A stretch of DNA of 64,000 nt. Origin: an uncultured Eubacteriales bacterium. GTDB lineage: Bacteria; Bacillota; Clostridia; Oscillospirales; Acutalibacteraceae. The DNA lies in contig CAJTNL010000001.1 in assembly GCA_910577755.1 (NCBI GenBank), positions 62,001 through 126,000 on the forward strand, read 5' to 3'. Below the pieces are notes generated by a model. That model worked only from the letters and a program-made list of their open reading frames with translations. It searched no databases and was not told the DNA's origin. Below, piece after piece: positions 1-10,333 of the stretch. The translations under genes and the position numbers were made by a program. The stretch's first letter is position 1. Each line of letters starts with the position of its first letter.

Positions 1-56
1 CAAAACGGCACAGACCGCAAAACGGTACTGCGCCGATAAAATAACGATTTTTTTCT

Positions 57-1712
57 TTATTTTTCGAATACAGCACCACGAGAACCCGAGGTTACATGTC
101 GTGCATAACGTTTCATATAACCGCTCAATTCTTTTTCAGGAGCTTTCCAATGTTTCTTGCGTTCTGCAAGTACCTCATCACTTACACGAACATTTAATTT
201 ACGTTCTGTAATATTAATATCAACAATATCATCATCCTCAATCAAAGCAATCACACCGCCGGCCGCAGCTTCGGGAGAAACGTGACCGATGGAAGCACCT
301 CTTGTAGCGCCGGAAAAACGTCCATCTGTAATCAGCGCAACGCTGGAACCAAGTCCCATACCTGTAATTGCTGCTGTTGGCTGTAACATTTCACGCATTC
401 CAGGACCTCCTTTTGGACCCTCATAACGAATAATTACAACATCGCCGGCCTTAATTTTACCACCCATAATCGCTTCCGAGGCGTCCTCTTCACAATCAAA
501 GCAACGTGCAGGGCCACTGTGCACCATCATTTCCTGCGCAACAGCACCTTGCTTAACAACAGCGCCTTCAGGAGCAATATTTCCTTTTAAAACAGCGATA
601 CCGCCATCTTTTCGAAACGGATTATCAATCGTTCTGATAATTTCACCATCCGCATCAGGAAAATGCTTCATTCGGTCTCCTACAGTACCGTTTACTGTTG
701 GAATATCCGTATGTATCAAACCAGCTTTCGCAAGCTCTTTTAAAACAGACTGGATTCCCCCCACCTCATTAAGATCTGTTATAAACACTTCACTTGCAGG
801 ATTGAGCTTGCAAAGCTGCGGCGTTGTCTTACTGATTTCATCAATTAACTCCATGCTGACATCAACCCCTGCTTCATAAGCAATGGCAAGCAAATGTAAC
901 ACCGTGTTACTGGAACAACCTAAAGCCATATCGCTTCGCAGTGCATTTTCAAATGATTTCTCATTTAAAATATCACTTGGCCGTATGTTTTCCTTAAGCA
1001 GTTCCATAATACGTTCACCTGCTTGTTTTGCTAAAGCAGGTCTTGCAGACATTACCGCAGGAATACTGCCATTGCCCGGTAAAGCAAGACCAATAGCTTC
1101 AGTCAAACAGTTCATAGAGTTTGCCGTATACATGCCGGAACAAGAACCACAACTTGGACAAGCGGCTTTTTCCATATCAGTCAATTCATCAATGCCTATT
1201 TTACCTGAAGCATAACTGCCCACAGCTTCAAACATCTCAGAAAGCCCAAAACGGGTATCATTATATTTACCCGGCAGCATAGGTCCACCGCTAACAAAAA
1301 TACTAGGCAAATTCAAACGACAGGCAGCCATGAGCATTCCTGGTACAATTTTGTCACAGTTAGGAATAAACACAACAGCGTCCAGCGGATGAGCTGTTAA
1401 CATAACTTCAACAGAATCTGCAATCAGCTCACGGGAGCAAAGGGAATACTTCATACCCTGATGTCCCATAGCCAGACCATCGCAAACACCAATGGTTTCA
1501 AATTCAAAGGGTACACCACCTGCATTGCGGATACCTGCTTTTACAGATTCTGCAATTTCACCCAGATGTTTATGGCCCGGAATATAATCGCTTTTTGAGC
1601 AAACAACGCCGATGAATGGACGCGTCATCTCAGCGTCAGAAAGTCCCAATGCTCGAAGCAAAGAACGCTGAGGCGCACGATTAGGACCACTTTTCATAAA
1701 ATCACTTCTCAT
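57..1712 (-). CDS. ilvD: Dihydroxy-acid dehydratase
   Basis: Dehydrates 2,3-dihydroxy-isovalerate and 2,3-dihydroxy-3-methylvalerate to the 2-keto acids, the third common step of valine and isoleucine synthesis, in the cytosol. The 551-aa length is normal for IlvD/Edd. Iron-sulfur cluster cysteines are visible in NCDKIVPGM and in CPSCGSCSGMYTANSMNC. The N-terminus MRSDFMKSGPNRAPQRSLL matches the family start, so the first ATG is kept although its ribosome site is weak. It stands alone; no other ilv or leu genes are in the window, so it may be a single transcription unit or the end of an operon beyond the left edge. Confidence 0.97.
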   Translation of the reverse strand: MRSDFMKSGPNRAPQRSLLRALGLSDAEMTRPFIGVVCSKSDYIPGHKHLGEIAESVKAGIRNAGGVPFEFETIGVCDGLAMGHQGMKYSLCSRELIADSVEVMLTAHPLDAVVFIPNCDKIVPGMLMAACRLNLPSIFVSGGPMLPGKYNDTRFGLSEMFEAVGSYASGKIGIDELTDMEKAACPSCGSCSGMYTANSMNCLTEAIGLALPGNGSIPAVMSARPALAKQAGERIMELLKENIRPSDILNEKSFENALRSDMALGCSSNTVLHLLAIAYEAGVDVSMELIDEISKTTPQLCKLNPASEVFITDLNEVGGIQSVLKELAKAGLIHTDIPTVNGTVGDRMKHFPDADGEIIRTIDNPFRKDGGIAVLKGNIAPEGAVVKQGAVAQEMMVHSGPARCFDCEEDASEAIMGGKIKAGDVVIIRYEGPKGGPGMREMLQPTAAITGMGLGSSVALITDGRFSGATRGASIGHVSPEAAAGGVIALIEDDDIVDINITERKLNVRVSDEVLAERKKHWKAPEKELSGYMKRYARHVTSGSRGAVFEK

Positions 1713-1961
1713 AAATATATCAACTCTTTTCTTTATATATCAAAATTTAGTCTCTTGGGTTCATGGTCGTGAATATGAAGGAGTCAAACTTTTCCTTATT
1801 ATACTTAATTTTATAATGCATACGAAACGGACATATACAAATTTATACTAAAACCCACTCTAAATATTCTGCAAAAACTGTCTTAGCCCAAATTTTTACC
1901 TCCATTTTGCATCTTTTGAGCGTTTTACTTGTATAGAATATTCATAATGATTCCGTTTACT

Positions 1962-3068
1962 TTATACTATATATTTTTTCAACAATACAATGTGATTGCA
2001 AATATACGAAACTAAAAACGATACAACAAATACAATAAAAGTAATTGCAAAAACCGATAGAATTGGATTAAACGACAACGTATTTAAGCCAAAAATATTA
2101 TTTAATTGTTCAATTACCATTGCATGCACTAAATACGCACCAAAACTGTAATTTGATAGCTTAGTTATAATAATTTGCATTTTTCCGCTTATCTTAATTG
2201 AAACAACATTGTATTTAAAGAAAACAAATAAACCCAAACTTTCCATCAAAACATTTAATGTGAAATATCCGTACAGTGTACTGTTGGGCTCATTGGTGCG
2301 AACCGAAATAAGAGAAGAACCTAAAATCGTAATGGCAAATCCCAAAATACTTAACACATATATAATATATCTTATTTGTTTAGAAATATCAGTTTTGCTT
2401 AAGTAATACCCTAAAACAAAATATATTATATATCCTGCTGTAAACTGTAAATTTATATTCTCTATCCCTGTATTTATCGCGTTTTCAAAAGTTTTACTAA
2501 CATAGGTCAAAATCGTTAAAATCTGTGGTATGATAAATGAAAATATCAGCGCCAAAGCCAAAAAATATTTAGTCAAAACTGGAGATTCAACAATTTTTTT
2601 AACCAATGGAACGATCAAGTATAATCCCACTATCATAAATAAAAACCACATGTGATAATGGCCTCGTATTACTTGTACACAAACATTTTTAACACTTGTC
2701 CCTTGATTCAATGCCAACAAACCATATAGTGTTGACCAAAAAATAAACGCAGTTATTATTTTTAAGATATTCTTTTTATATATCTTCTTTATGATAATAT
2801 CTCCATCTAAAAAAATCGCCCCACTTATCATTACAAATATTGGAACAGTCCATCTTACGATACTATCAAAAAAATTAAATGTCTGCCACTGGAAAGACGT
2901 TACACTTATGCTATCCCAATTTTGCGCCGAGATATGGAGGATCATTACTCCAAGCGTCGCCAATATCCTTAAAATATCAAAATATATAATTCTATGACAT
3001 GATAAACATCCCAATCTTGTGAATCCTTTCTTAGATAAGTTCAGTACACATATACCATTAAGTTTCAA
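1962..3068 (-). CDS. Membrane acyltransferase, Acyl_transf_3 family
   Basis: Probably an integral-membrane O-acyltransferase that modifies a cell-surface polysaccharide or other glycan; the substrate cannot be told. The family signature is the segment YFDILRILATLGVMILHIS near residue 30, with the conserved Arg and His, followed by about ten hydrophobic helices. The longest frame begins at a TTG with no convincing ribosome site; an alternative TTG at residue 19 has AAGGA nine bases upstream, so the start is uncertain. The gene is clearly more AT-rich than ilvD and is flanked by about 250 and 750 bp of non-coding DNA, which fits an accessory or acquired gene. Confidence 0.8.
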   Translation of the reverse strand: MKLNGICVLNLSKKGFTRLGCLSCHRIIYFDILRILATLGVMILHISAQNWDSISVTSFQWQTFNFFDSIVRWTVPIFVMISGAIFLDGDIIIKKIYKKNILKIITAFIFWSTLYGLLALNQGTSVKNVCVQVIRGHYHMWFLFMIVGLYLIVPLVKKIVESPVLTKYFLALALIFSFIIPQILTILTYVSKTFENAINTGIENINLQFTAGYIIYFVLGYYLSKTDISKQIRYIIYVLSILGFAITILGSSLISVRTNEPNSTLYGYFTLNVLMESLGLFVFFKYNVVSIKISGKMQIIITKLSNYSFGAYLVHAMVIEQLNNIFGLNTLSFNPILSVFAITFIVFVVSFLVSYICNHIVLLKKYIV

Positions 3069-3822
3069 ATGCGCTTGAGCATGTTCACTTTATAATTAAT
3101 CAATCGGCTTCATCATCGGGACGAAATCGGTCATATTAATATAACCTTCCACCAACCCCTACAATGCTCTTTACCCTCTATTATCAGATTTACAAGCAAT
3201 TACTTTCCCTACTTTACCCAGCTATTAACAGAACAAATGGTGTGAAATTTGATTGGATGATATAGATGCTTCTGACTGATTTCTGATTTAATACGGGAAG
3301 TCCTGATACTCCCAATACGGCAATATCAGGACTATACTATTTTACTCATTTTTGAAGTATAAGTCAAGGCACTCGAACTTAGAATGCTTCGTTTTTTTAG
3401 TTGCATTGAGATAAAAATAAAGTATGGTGAAAATATTCTTATGCAAAAGCGTACCCTAAATAATCTTTACATTGTCTTCTGCTCACACATTCTTGTCGTA
3501 AAATATATTTGAGATTAGCAACTCAAATATTAAATTTATCCTATAGTAATAAACAAGCATAACCAAATAAAAGTCAATGAATCAAACATAAATATCATTA
3601 TAATACTACATCAGTAGAAAAAGTTTTGATACAATCAAAACTTTACATTTATTTACTTGAAAACAATTCATATTTAAGTTATTATTTCTTCAAAATCTTA
3701 ATTTATTTAAATAAATAGAAAGCTCATCTGTACTTACCATTATGGTAGCACAGATGAGCTTTTATAAATTACGATGTAAAATCTACACTATAATAAAATT
3801 GAAATTTCTATACACAAAACCT
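3069..3822. other. Long AT-rich intergenic region
   Basis: About 750 bp without a recognisable gene between the dockerin protein and the acyltransferase. It holds an inverted repeat at 3300-3332 (GTCCTGATA and TATCAGGAC around a 15-nt loop) followed by a T-rich stretch, and the terminator of the dockerin gene at 3719-3763. I could not identify a broken gene or insertion sequence in the rest. Confidence 0.5.
3719..3763 (-). terminator. Rho-independent terminator of the dockerin gene
   Basis: A 13-bp stem (AAAGCTCATCTGT with ACAGATGAGCTTT) whose loop contains a second small pairing TACCAT/ATGGTA, lying about 60 bp after the stop codon of the large surface protein. A-rich and T-rich flanks make it potentially bidirectional. 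Confidence 0.8.
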
Positions 3823-6800
3823 TTAGTTTGTTGTAAACTCTTCTACTGTTATTCTACCATCAAGACTATTGGTAGAATTGAACATAATAGATGCATTATT
3901 AAAAGTACCATCATTACTATTAGTTTGAGCAATAGAAACATCACCAGTAGTAATTGTACCACTATCATCAAGATCAAAGGCTGTATCAGCCAACTCTAAA
4001 CCTGTTCCAACGGCAGATGGAGCTGAAGTTCTTCCTTGTAATGCAATTATTGAACTTACGTCAGTTGTATCAATATAGCCATCTTGATCAGCTATATCTG
4101 TGAAATCTGCATTACTTCGAGCCACATCACCCGGTGACAACATCAGTGCGTTGTTTGCTGATCCAAGTGCTGTTAGCAATCTAATGATATCTGGAGATGG
4201 AGTACCTGTTTGTGCGGCTACCTTTAATTTAGCTTTTGCTATTTCTACTACTTTAGCCTCTGATACAACATCATCTGTTACTTTTTGAACGTATGGTAAT
4301 GCTCCATCCCTTTTAATAACGATATAAGAATCGGCGAATACAGAACCATTAGTAGCTGTAGTAGCATTTTGACCACGTCCAGCCTGAGTAATTGGTAACT
4401 TGCTAGCGCCAGTAGTAGTAGGCACTTGTTCAACAACATTTAACCAACCTGCAGCATTTAAATTCTCTAATTCGTTTGTTTGTGCTAAAGCTCTTAATTG
4501 TTCTCCACCCACTGTAAAGACTGATGTTTTCGAATCATCATAAAGTATGTTACCGCCACCAGCAATCATATTGCTGTGGAAAGTTGCTGAAACTTTCGTC
4601 ACATAGAACGTACGGTAACCAAGTAAGTTATCAAATGAATTAATGATATCACGTACTTCTGGGGTCAACTGCATCCATCTATAGAGCATATTCTCAGTTG
4701 GTAAATTCTTGTTAATCAAATCACCATATTGATTATTTAATTCAACTTTATTCCAGAATTCAAGTGCTTTTGCAAAATTACCTGTAGCATTACTATAACG
4801 CTCTAACATAGTAAACTCGTTAGTCTGTGTTGGGGATTCATAGTTAGATCCACCCTTTGGATCATCTTGAGCCATTACCATGCCGAAGCCATGCTGTCTA
4901 GCACCAATAATACGACCTTCATCTGATTTTGCCTGGAAACCTAATACATTCCAATAAACATTTTCGTTTGTACCAATATCATTATTAAGACCATCTATTG
5001 TTAGCAAAGCATAATCATATTCGCTAGACTGGCTATTTGAATAAAGACCACCTTTTAAGAAAGCAATATCAACATCTTGAACTGTTTCGTCAGTATTATC
5101 TTGTTCATTAAATACGCCTGATTTTAACCAACCTGAACCAAGCAAGTTCATCGCAGCTTCAGCTCTATTAGCAGTACCATCAGCAAATGTTGTGGTTCCA
5201 CTAGCGCCACTGAGTTGATCTTTTGCTGCAGTATAACCAGCAGCAATATCTGGTGCTAGTTGTTGTACAACATTTGCATCATTAACTCTAAATGTAATAG
5301 TACCAAGTTGATACTGACCTTCTTGTATATTTTCTTTAGTAAAACCTTGTACAAATGGAGATGCATAAGTATAAATCTCTGCATTATTATTTATATCGGA
5401 AGCTGTATATGTATAATGATTTGTATACCAACCACCCTGAGCAGTTGAATCACCTGCTAAAAGATCACCCGATTGTGGTGCTTTAATTTGTATCATTTCT
5501 GTACTTAAGTTGCCATCTACTACAGGAGTATATTTCTCATTATTATATTTAAATGAGGTACGAAGAAAATATAAGTTGTTATATGTCTCAAGCTTTGCTA
5601 CTTCTGTAGATAGATTTAGATGTAAATATAACTCAAATTTTTCAGTAGTTGGATTAAACACAGCTTCATAATCAGCATCCATATGAATATGTGTGTTATC
5701 ACCTACAATACTCTCTGGATCAAATGGATCATTCAAGTTGCCGGAATCCTGAGCACCAAGCACTCTAACAGCTACTGTTACATAATAAGGAATTGAACCA
5801 GCATTAGGATAGGTAACTTTAATTCTGTAATCTGTTGTGGGCGATGAGGTAGCAGTGCTAGGTCCAGCAATAACATTACCATTGGCATCGCACCATTGAT
5901 ATGTTGTACCGGCTGGTAATTCAGATTTGTTTGTGATAAACTCAGACGCAGCCTCTACGGTGTCACCAATATTATATACTGTAACTTCAGTTCTTCCGGT
6001 TGGTACAGCAGTAGTGTCATTATTTGGCACAACAACAATCTGCAAAGTTACATCCTCAGTTGAACGATCGCTATAAGTAACTCTAATAGTTCCTGTTAAT
6101 TCTGTCTCTTGGTCAACTGTAGAAGGAATAGCAGGCGCACCATTCACCCATGCATATGTTGGAGTTGTAGCTGGTTGATTGCCATTATAGGTAATATAAG
6201 TAGATGGTTCATTCAAAGTAGTACCTGCATTAATTCTTATTCCATTTGCTATTGGATGATAGACATCAGCCTCTGCACCTTCTGGCACAGCATTCGGATC
6301 AGCAGGCCAAAATCCCTGGTTTTCTCCTATACTATTAGGCCAAAATTTAGTCTGACCATCATAAGTTACCGTATTATACTTCAATGTTCTATCTGCATCC
6401 CGAGGTACATCTATATTAGCAGTTGTGTACGAATCTTTTTCAGATTGATTACCATCAAAAGTAGAATTGGTAAGTACAAAAGCATGATTTGCATTAGGAC
6501 TTGAGGGCAGAATGTAAATAGCGCCGCCTGTTCTACCAGAACCTAGTGCAGTGTTACCCGTAAAAGTACAACCATTGATAACTATATTTCCAGAGGAATT
6601 CGAATTACTTGTACCCATAATAGCTCTAAAGGCGCCACCGCTATTATTTGTTGCTGCATTTCCATTAAAGGTGCAATTGTCAAGAACTACAGTTCCAGTA
6701 GTAACACTTGTAAAATGAACAGCACCACCACCATTAGTGTCACTATTATTGTTAAATGTAGCTCCATACATGTAAAGCCTGCTAGAGTTGCTTCCTGAAG

Positions 6801-7503
6801 AAATAACACCATTATAAGTATTGAAGTTACTGAACTTCACATTACCCTTCGACATCATTTTACCGTTATACGTATAGTTTGTACCTACTATACCACCGGT
6901 TACAGGATTGCCAGCAAGCTGGTCAGTAGATGGGAAACGAACAAACGATCCTGTATTTCCATTACCCACAACATTCAAAGTCTTGCCTTCTGGAATATCA
7001 AAAACCAAATTACCGCCACTATGAACCATAAATGCCGGATTTTCTGAACTGTAATTAATTGTAGATTCATTAACTGTGTCAGATAACTTGACAACAAGAG
7101 TCTGATTATTAAATACATGTAAAGTTGGTGCACCAGCCTCTATATTGAGAGTATCAACATTTATCACCATAGTAAAGGTTGTAGGGGTCGTAAAACCAGC
7201 TATAAAATTCGCATTACTATTCAAATTATTTATAGAAGGTGTCCAGCCTTCACCTCTCTCTTCACCATTAGGATTGAAAGTAAATACTCTATTAGCATCT
7301 TGGGCTTCGCTGCTGTGTATTTCCGCAGTTTTTTCAAATTTGTCTAAAATATACTCATTTTTAACTTTACCGCCTCTTTCCACAGTGAGCACAGTATTAA
7401 CGTCAATTGCACTTGCATAATAAATACTAGTAGCACTGATACTGAACACCATCAACAGCGCCAGAACAAGCGCTAACGGTTTCTTTAAAATTGCTTGTTT
7501 CAT
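3823..7503 (-). CDS. Large secreted beta-helix protein with C-terminal dockerin-like repeats
   Basis: An exported protein of 1226 aa. The start is the ATG at 7503: it has AGAAGGA upstream and begins a clear signal peptide (MKQAILKKPLALVLALLM then a hydrophobic run ending at YYASA); the frame is open 56 codons further upstream, but that part is not protein-like. Residues of roughly 80-400 hold repeated Asn/Gly-rich turns of the kind NNNSDTNGGGAVHF, FNGNAATNNSGGAF and FTGNTALGSGRTGGAI, as in right-handed beta-helix adhesins. The middle is Ig- or cohesin-like beta sheet. The last 100 residues carry two EF-hand-like calcium loops, DIADQDGYIDTTD and DLDDSGTITTGD, as in type I dockerins. It is likely surface-attached or complexed through a cohesin partner. 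No enzyme domain is recognised, and no cohesin scaffold lies nearby. Confidence 0.8.
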   Translation of the reverse strand: MKQAILKKPLALVLALLMVFSISATSIYYASAIDVNTVLTVERGGKVKNEYILDKFEKTAEIHSSEAQDANRVFTFNPNGEERGEGWTPSINNLNSNANFIAGFTTPTTFTMVINVDTLNIEAGAPTLHVFNNQTLVVKLSDTVNESTINYSSENPAFMVHSGGNLVFDIPEGKTLNVVGNGNTGSFVRFPSTDQLAGNPVTGGIVGTNYTYNGKMMSKGNVKFSNFNTYNGVISSGSNSSRLYMYGATFNNNSDTNGGGAVHFTSVTTGTVVLDNCTFNGNAATNNSGGAFRAIMGTSNSNSSGNIVINGCTFTGNTALGSGRTGGAIYILPSSPNANHAFVLTNSTFDGNQSEKDSYTTANIDVPRDADRTLKYNTVTYDGQTKFWPNSIGENQGFWPADPNAVPEGAEADVYHPIANGIRINAGTTLNEPSTYITYNGNQPATTPTYAWVNGAPAIPSTVDQETELTGTIRVTYSDRSTEDVTLQIVVVPNNDTTAVPTGRTEVTVYNIGDTVEAASEFITNKSELPAGTTYQWCDANGNVIAGPSTATSSPTTDYRIKVTYPNAGSIPYYVTVAVRVLGAQDSGNLNDPFDPESIVGDNTHIHMDADYEAVFNPTTEKFELYLHLNLSTEVAKLETYNNLYFLRTSFKYNNEKYTPVVDGNLSTEMIQIKAPQSGDLLAGDSTAQGGWYTNHYTYTASDINNNAEIYTYASPFVQGFTKENIQEGQYQLGTITFRVNDANVVQQLAPDIAAGYTAAKDQLSGASGTTTFADGTANRAEAAMNLLGSGWLKSGVFNEQDNTDETVQDVDIAFLKGGLYSNSQSSEYDYALLTIDGLNNDIGTNENVYWNVLGFQAKSDEGRIIGARQHGFGMVMAQDDPKGGSNYESPTQTNEFTMLERYSNATGNFAKALEFWNKVELNNQYGDLINKNLPTENMLYRWMQLTPEVRDIINSFDNLLGYRTFYVTKVSATFHSNMIAGGGNILYDDSKTSVFTVGGEQLRALAQTNELENLNAAGWLNVVEQVPTTTGASKLPITQAGRGQNATTATNGSVFADSYIVIKRDGALPYVQKVTDDVVSEAKVVEIAKAKLKVAAQTGTPSPDIIRLLTALGSANNALMLSPGDVARSNADFTDIADQDGYIDTTDVSSIIALQGRTSAPSAVGTGLELADTAFDLDDSGTITTGDVSIAQTNSNDGTFNNASIMFNSTNSLDGRITVEEFTTN

Positions 7504-7942
7504 AGAAATCCTTCTCTTTCTAAAAATTTGTTGCCTTAAAACTTGATCTCCTAAAAAAAAATTGATTACATGCAAAAGCATAGAATTTGCTTTTGCATTA
7601 CCATAACACACAAACACCACAGAAATGTCACAAAGGCAACAGAAAACTCTGACATATCTGCTTTCACTCATTTATAATAGCGCCTGCATGTTTTAGAAAC
7701 ATCACCCCTTTCTATGGTAAAGTATTAAAATCCATCTATTGCATTGCCAGTGTTGCCATACAAAAAATATTATGTTAAATGACCATTACCGGCAATGCTT
7801 TCTAGATGTTCTAGCGTACAAAAGGTAGAGTGAAGTTTTCATTAACTTTTAAATAAATTCCAACATTATGTGAACATGCGCTCTCTTCTTTCCCTTCTGT
7901 TGCTTTCTATCATATACTATCATTATTTTATTATTGCGTCAA

Positions 7943-7975
7943 TAGAAAATCTTGTATTTAACGCTAGATTTTCTA
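7943..7975. repeat. Inverted repeat in the divergent intergenic region
   Basis: TAGAAAATCT (7943-7952) and AGATTTTCTA (7966-7975) form a 10-bp perfect inverted repeat with a 13-nt loop. It lies upstream of the dockerin-protein gene, whose start is 440 bp away. It may be an operator or a leader hairpin. Confidence 0.45.
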
Positions 7976-8012
7976 GAATAATGGCACAAATGCTCTAAAA
8001 ATAAAATTAAGA

Positions 8013-8046
8013 ATAAGTCACTATAGTTGCAACTATAGTGACTTAT
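8013..8046. repeat. 34-bp perfect palindrome
   Basis: A 17-bp arm reading ATAAGTCACTATAGTTG is followed directly by its exact reverse complement. It sits between two divergent genes, the dockerin protein (minus) and the lipoprotein (plus), where no terminator is needed. The flanks are A-rich on the left and TA-rich on the right. Confidence 0.7.
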
Positions 8047-8210
8047 ATTATTATAAACTGTCTTAGTTATATATATTATCAAAAATATGCATGTTTAATT
8101 TGATTAATTTGTTATGTTTTACTATTTTTGTAAAAAAAATATATTGTTTTATTTGTAGTTTAATGCTATAATAAATCTCCAAAATATTTTATATTAAAAG
8201 GAGATATATT

Positions 8211-9035
8211 ATGAAACGCAAATTAGTATCCGTTTTTACGGGACTTTTACTTGCCTCTATTATTGTTACTACTTTAACAGCATGCGGCAGTCAAAAAGAA
8301 ACGGTTAACTCATCACAAAGCTCAAGTGACTCATCGCAAACCTCAAGTATTGCTTCTAACGTAACAACATCTGACAATGCCGTATCTGACAATACTAGCT
8401 CTACTGTTTCTGAATCTACCGCTATTGACGACATTGCAATCACCATTCCCGACGAATTTGAAATGTACACTGAAACTGCACAGGAAAACTCCACATTTTT
8501 CAAGTTAAAAGTACCCGCAACCAATACTACCAGCGACAGCAATAATGGTGTAAATGGAACCAATACTCCTAACGACAGCAATAATAACAATTCAGCTGGA
8601 ACCAATACTCCTAATGGCGGCAGCAATAATGGTTCAAACGGAACCGACAACGAAAGTAACAATTCTGATAATTCAGATCCTTCTGAAAACATCACCATTC
8701 GTGTTATCAATATAGAAGCAAACGAAGTTAACTTTCAAAATGCTCTTAATAACCCCGCCACGCCGGAAAGTATGACTGAATACCTGACAAATGCGCGCAA
8801 GCTTTCTAACGTTACATTTACAAACTATCAAAAAGATATAACAGACGACCAAATTCGTTATGAATACAGCTACACGTACACACTCAATAATGTAACGTAT
8901 ACTGAACTAGAATTTAGCTGTATGACAAAAGACAAATTTGTTGCAATCACTGTATATCCAAAATCAGATGCATATTTGCAACAAGCAGAACAAGTATTAC
9001 GTCAGATCGTCGATTCTTTTAATCCGTATAAATAA
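8211..9035 (+). CDS. Asn/Ser-rich lipoprotein
   Basis: A 274-aa lipoprotein of unknown function. The signal peptide MKRKLVSVFTGLLLASIIVT ends in the lipobox LTAC, so Cys25 should be lipidated and the protein anchored outside the membrane. Residues 30-65 are a Ser/Thr linker. Residues 105-155 are a low-complexity Asn/Gly/Ser tract with repeated TNTPN(D/G) units, and roughly 155-274 form a compact domain ending QVLRQIVDSFNPYK. I do not recognise that domain; the ending resembles small lipoproteins that probe membrane or wall state. The start has AAAAGGAGATATATT before the ATG. A likely -10 TATAAT lies near 8169. A hairpin terminator follows. Confidence 0.8.
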   Translation: MKRKLVSVFTGLLLASIIVTTLTACGSQKETVNSSQSSSDSSQTSSIASNVTTSDNAVSDNTSSTVSESTAIDDIAITIPDEFEMYTETAQENSTFFKLKVPATNTTSDSNNGVNGTNTPNDSNNNNSAGTNTPNGGSNNGSNGTDNESNNSDNSDPSENITIRVINIEANEVNFQNALNNPATPESMTEYLTNARKLSNVTFTNYQKDITDDQIRYEYSYTYTLNNVTYTELEFSCMTKDKFVAITVYPKSDAYLQQAEQVLRQIVDSFNPYK

Positions 9036-9044
9036 AATTACACA

Positions 9045-9077
9045 TAAAAAACTTCGGTCGTTTCCGGAGTTTTTTCA
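9045..9077 (+). terminator. Terminator after the lipoprotein gene
   Basis: AAAAAACTTCGG and CCGGAGTTTTTT pair around a short loop just after the stop codon, ending in a T-run. It separates the lipoprotein from the downstream membrane protein gene. Confidence 0.8.
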
Positions 9078-9220
9078 TTGATGCAGTTACCACCATATAA
9101 TTTAAGCTGAAATTTGGCTCATAATAAGGCATAGCAATATTAATATATTTTAATACGCAAGTTATTTTGACTACTAACTATAACTCTTACACATACTATT
9201 CGGTGTAAGGAGTCGGTTAT

Positions 9221-10222
9221 ATGGCAAAAATCAATATTGTGAAAACAATAAAAATCACCCTTGGGTGTTGCTTAGCTGTAGTCATCGCAAAAATTCTGGA
9301 CTTAAATTACAGCAACTCTGTAGTAACCATTACATTGCTTAGCATTTTAAACACAAAAAAAGATACTCTGATTACAGCAGGAAAACGTTGTCTTGCATTT
9401 TTTTTTGCAACTACTATTGCTTGGATTTCTTTCACGTGGTTTCAATTTTCACTTGCAGGATTAGGTGTTTATTTGTTCTTTATTGTAATTGCATGCCAAT
9501 ACTTTGAATTAACCGACGGACTTTCTATGAGCACTGTCTTAATGCTTCATTTATGGACGGAAAAAAATATAACAATTTCTGGTTTACTAAACGAGGCCAG
9601 TTTAATGGCTATTGGCATTTTAATGGGTATTTTTATGAATTTGTACATGCCCAATCAAATCAAAAAAATACACTGCTGCCAAACAATGATTGAACAGCAT
9701 TTTGAGAAGTTACTGCTTTGTTTTTCTGACCATCTGCTATTAAAAGACAGATCTACTGAAATACAACATCATTTTCAAGCCTTATCCTCAGATTTTCAAA
9801 AATCTATAGAAGCAACCGATTTACATGTGAATAATCATCTGTTTTCTCATACCGGTTACTATCTGCAATATTTAAAAATGCGCTTAAAACAGTTTGAAGT
9901 GCTACAAATCATAGCCTCCAATCTACAGCGTATTAACTATGTACCCTCACAATCAACAGATATTTCTGCTTATTTAAAACAAGTAGCATATTCAATTAGC
10001 AAGCATGACAACGCACAAGAACTGCTAGACTGCTTACAAAAAATGCGTATGCGCTTTCGTAACGCAAATTTACCTATAAACAGGCAAGAATTCGAAACAA
10101 GAGCTGTATTATATGAAATTGTAAATGATGTGCAATATTTACTGCGCATTAAACAAGAGTTTGCCGAATCATTATCACCATATCAAATCAGAACCTTTTG
10201 GGAGACAAAAAACAGCCCATAG
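9221..10222 (+). CDS. Aromatic acid exporter family (ArAE/FUSC-like) membrane protein
   Basis: A 333-aa protein with an N-terminal hydrophobic half (residues 10-140, about five membrane helices, beginning IKITLGCCLAVVIAKILDL) and a soluble C-terminal half rich in helices. This is the layout of the ArAE_1 (DUF939) family with its C-terminal domain, as in Bacillus YqjA-type proteins. The family is assumed to export aromatic or other amphipathic acids; the actual substrate is unknown. The start has AAGGAG eight bases upstream. It stops with TAG, which shows that TAG serves as a normal stop in this genome. A phasin-like gene follows after 110 bp. Confidence 0.75.
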   Translation: MAKINIVKTIKITLGCCLAVVIAKILDLNYSNSVVTITLLSILNTKKDTLITAGKRCLAFFFATTIAWISFTWFQFSLAGLGVYLFFIVIACQYFELTDGLSMSTVLMLHLWTEKNITISGLLNEASLMAIGILMGIFMNLYMPNQIKKIHCCQTMIEQHFEKLLLCFSDHLLLKDRSTEIQHHFQALSSDFQKSIEATDLHVNNHLFSHTGYYLQYLKMRLKQFEVLQIIASNLQRINYVPSQSTDISAYLKQVAYSISKHDNAQELLDCLQKMRMRFRNANLPINRQEFETRAVLYEIVNDVQYLLRIKQEFAESLSPYQIRTFWETKNSP

Positions 10223-10333
10223 AATCAAATTTTATTTTGCAATTACTTGTTGCATATAATACTAATCCTTGTTATTTCTTCTGTGCTGTGTTATAACTAT
10301 ACTGAAATAAAATAATAAATAGGAGTGCTGGAT

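Noticed and set aside
7504..7671. Longer start of the dockerin protein at 7671
   Set aside because: The extra 56 residues are not protein-like and precede both a good ribosome site and a perfect signal peptide at 7503.
7504..7900. Cyclic-di-GMP riboswitch before the dockerin gene
   Set aside because: The long leader has hairpins (GCATTGCC with GGCAATGC), but I found no GEMM core sequence.
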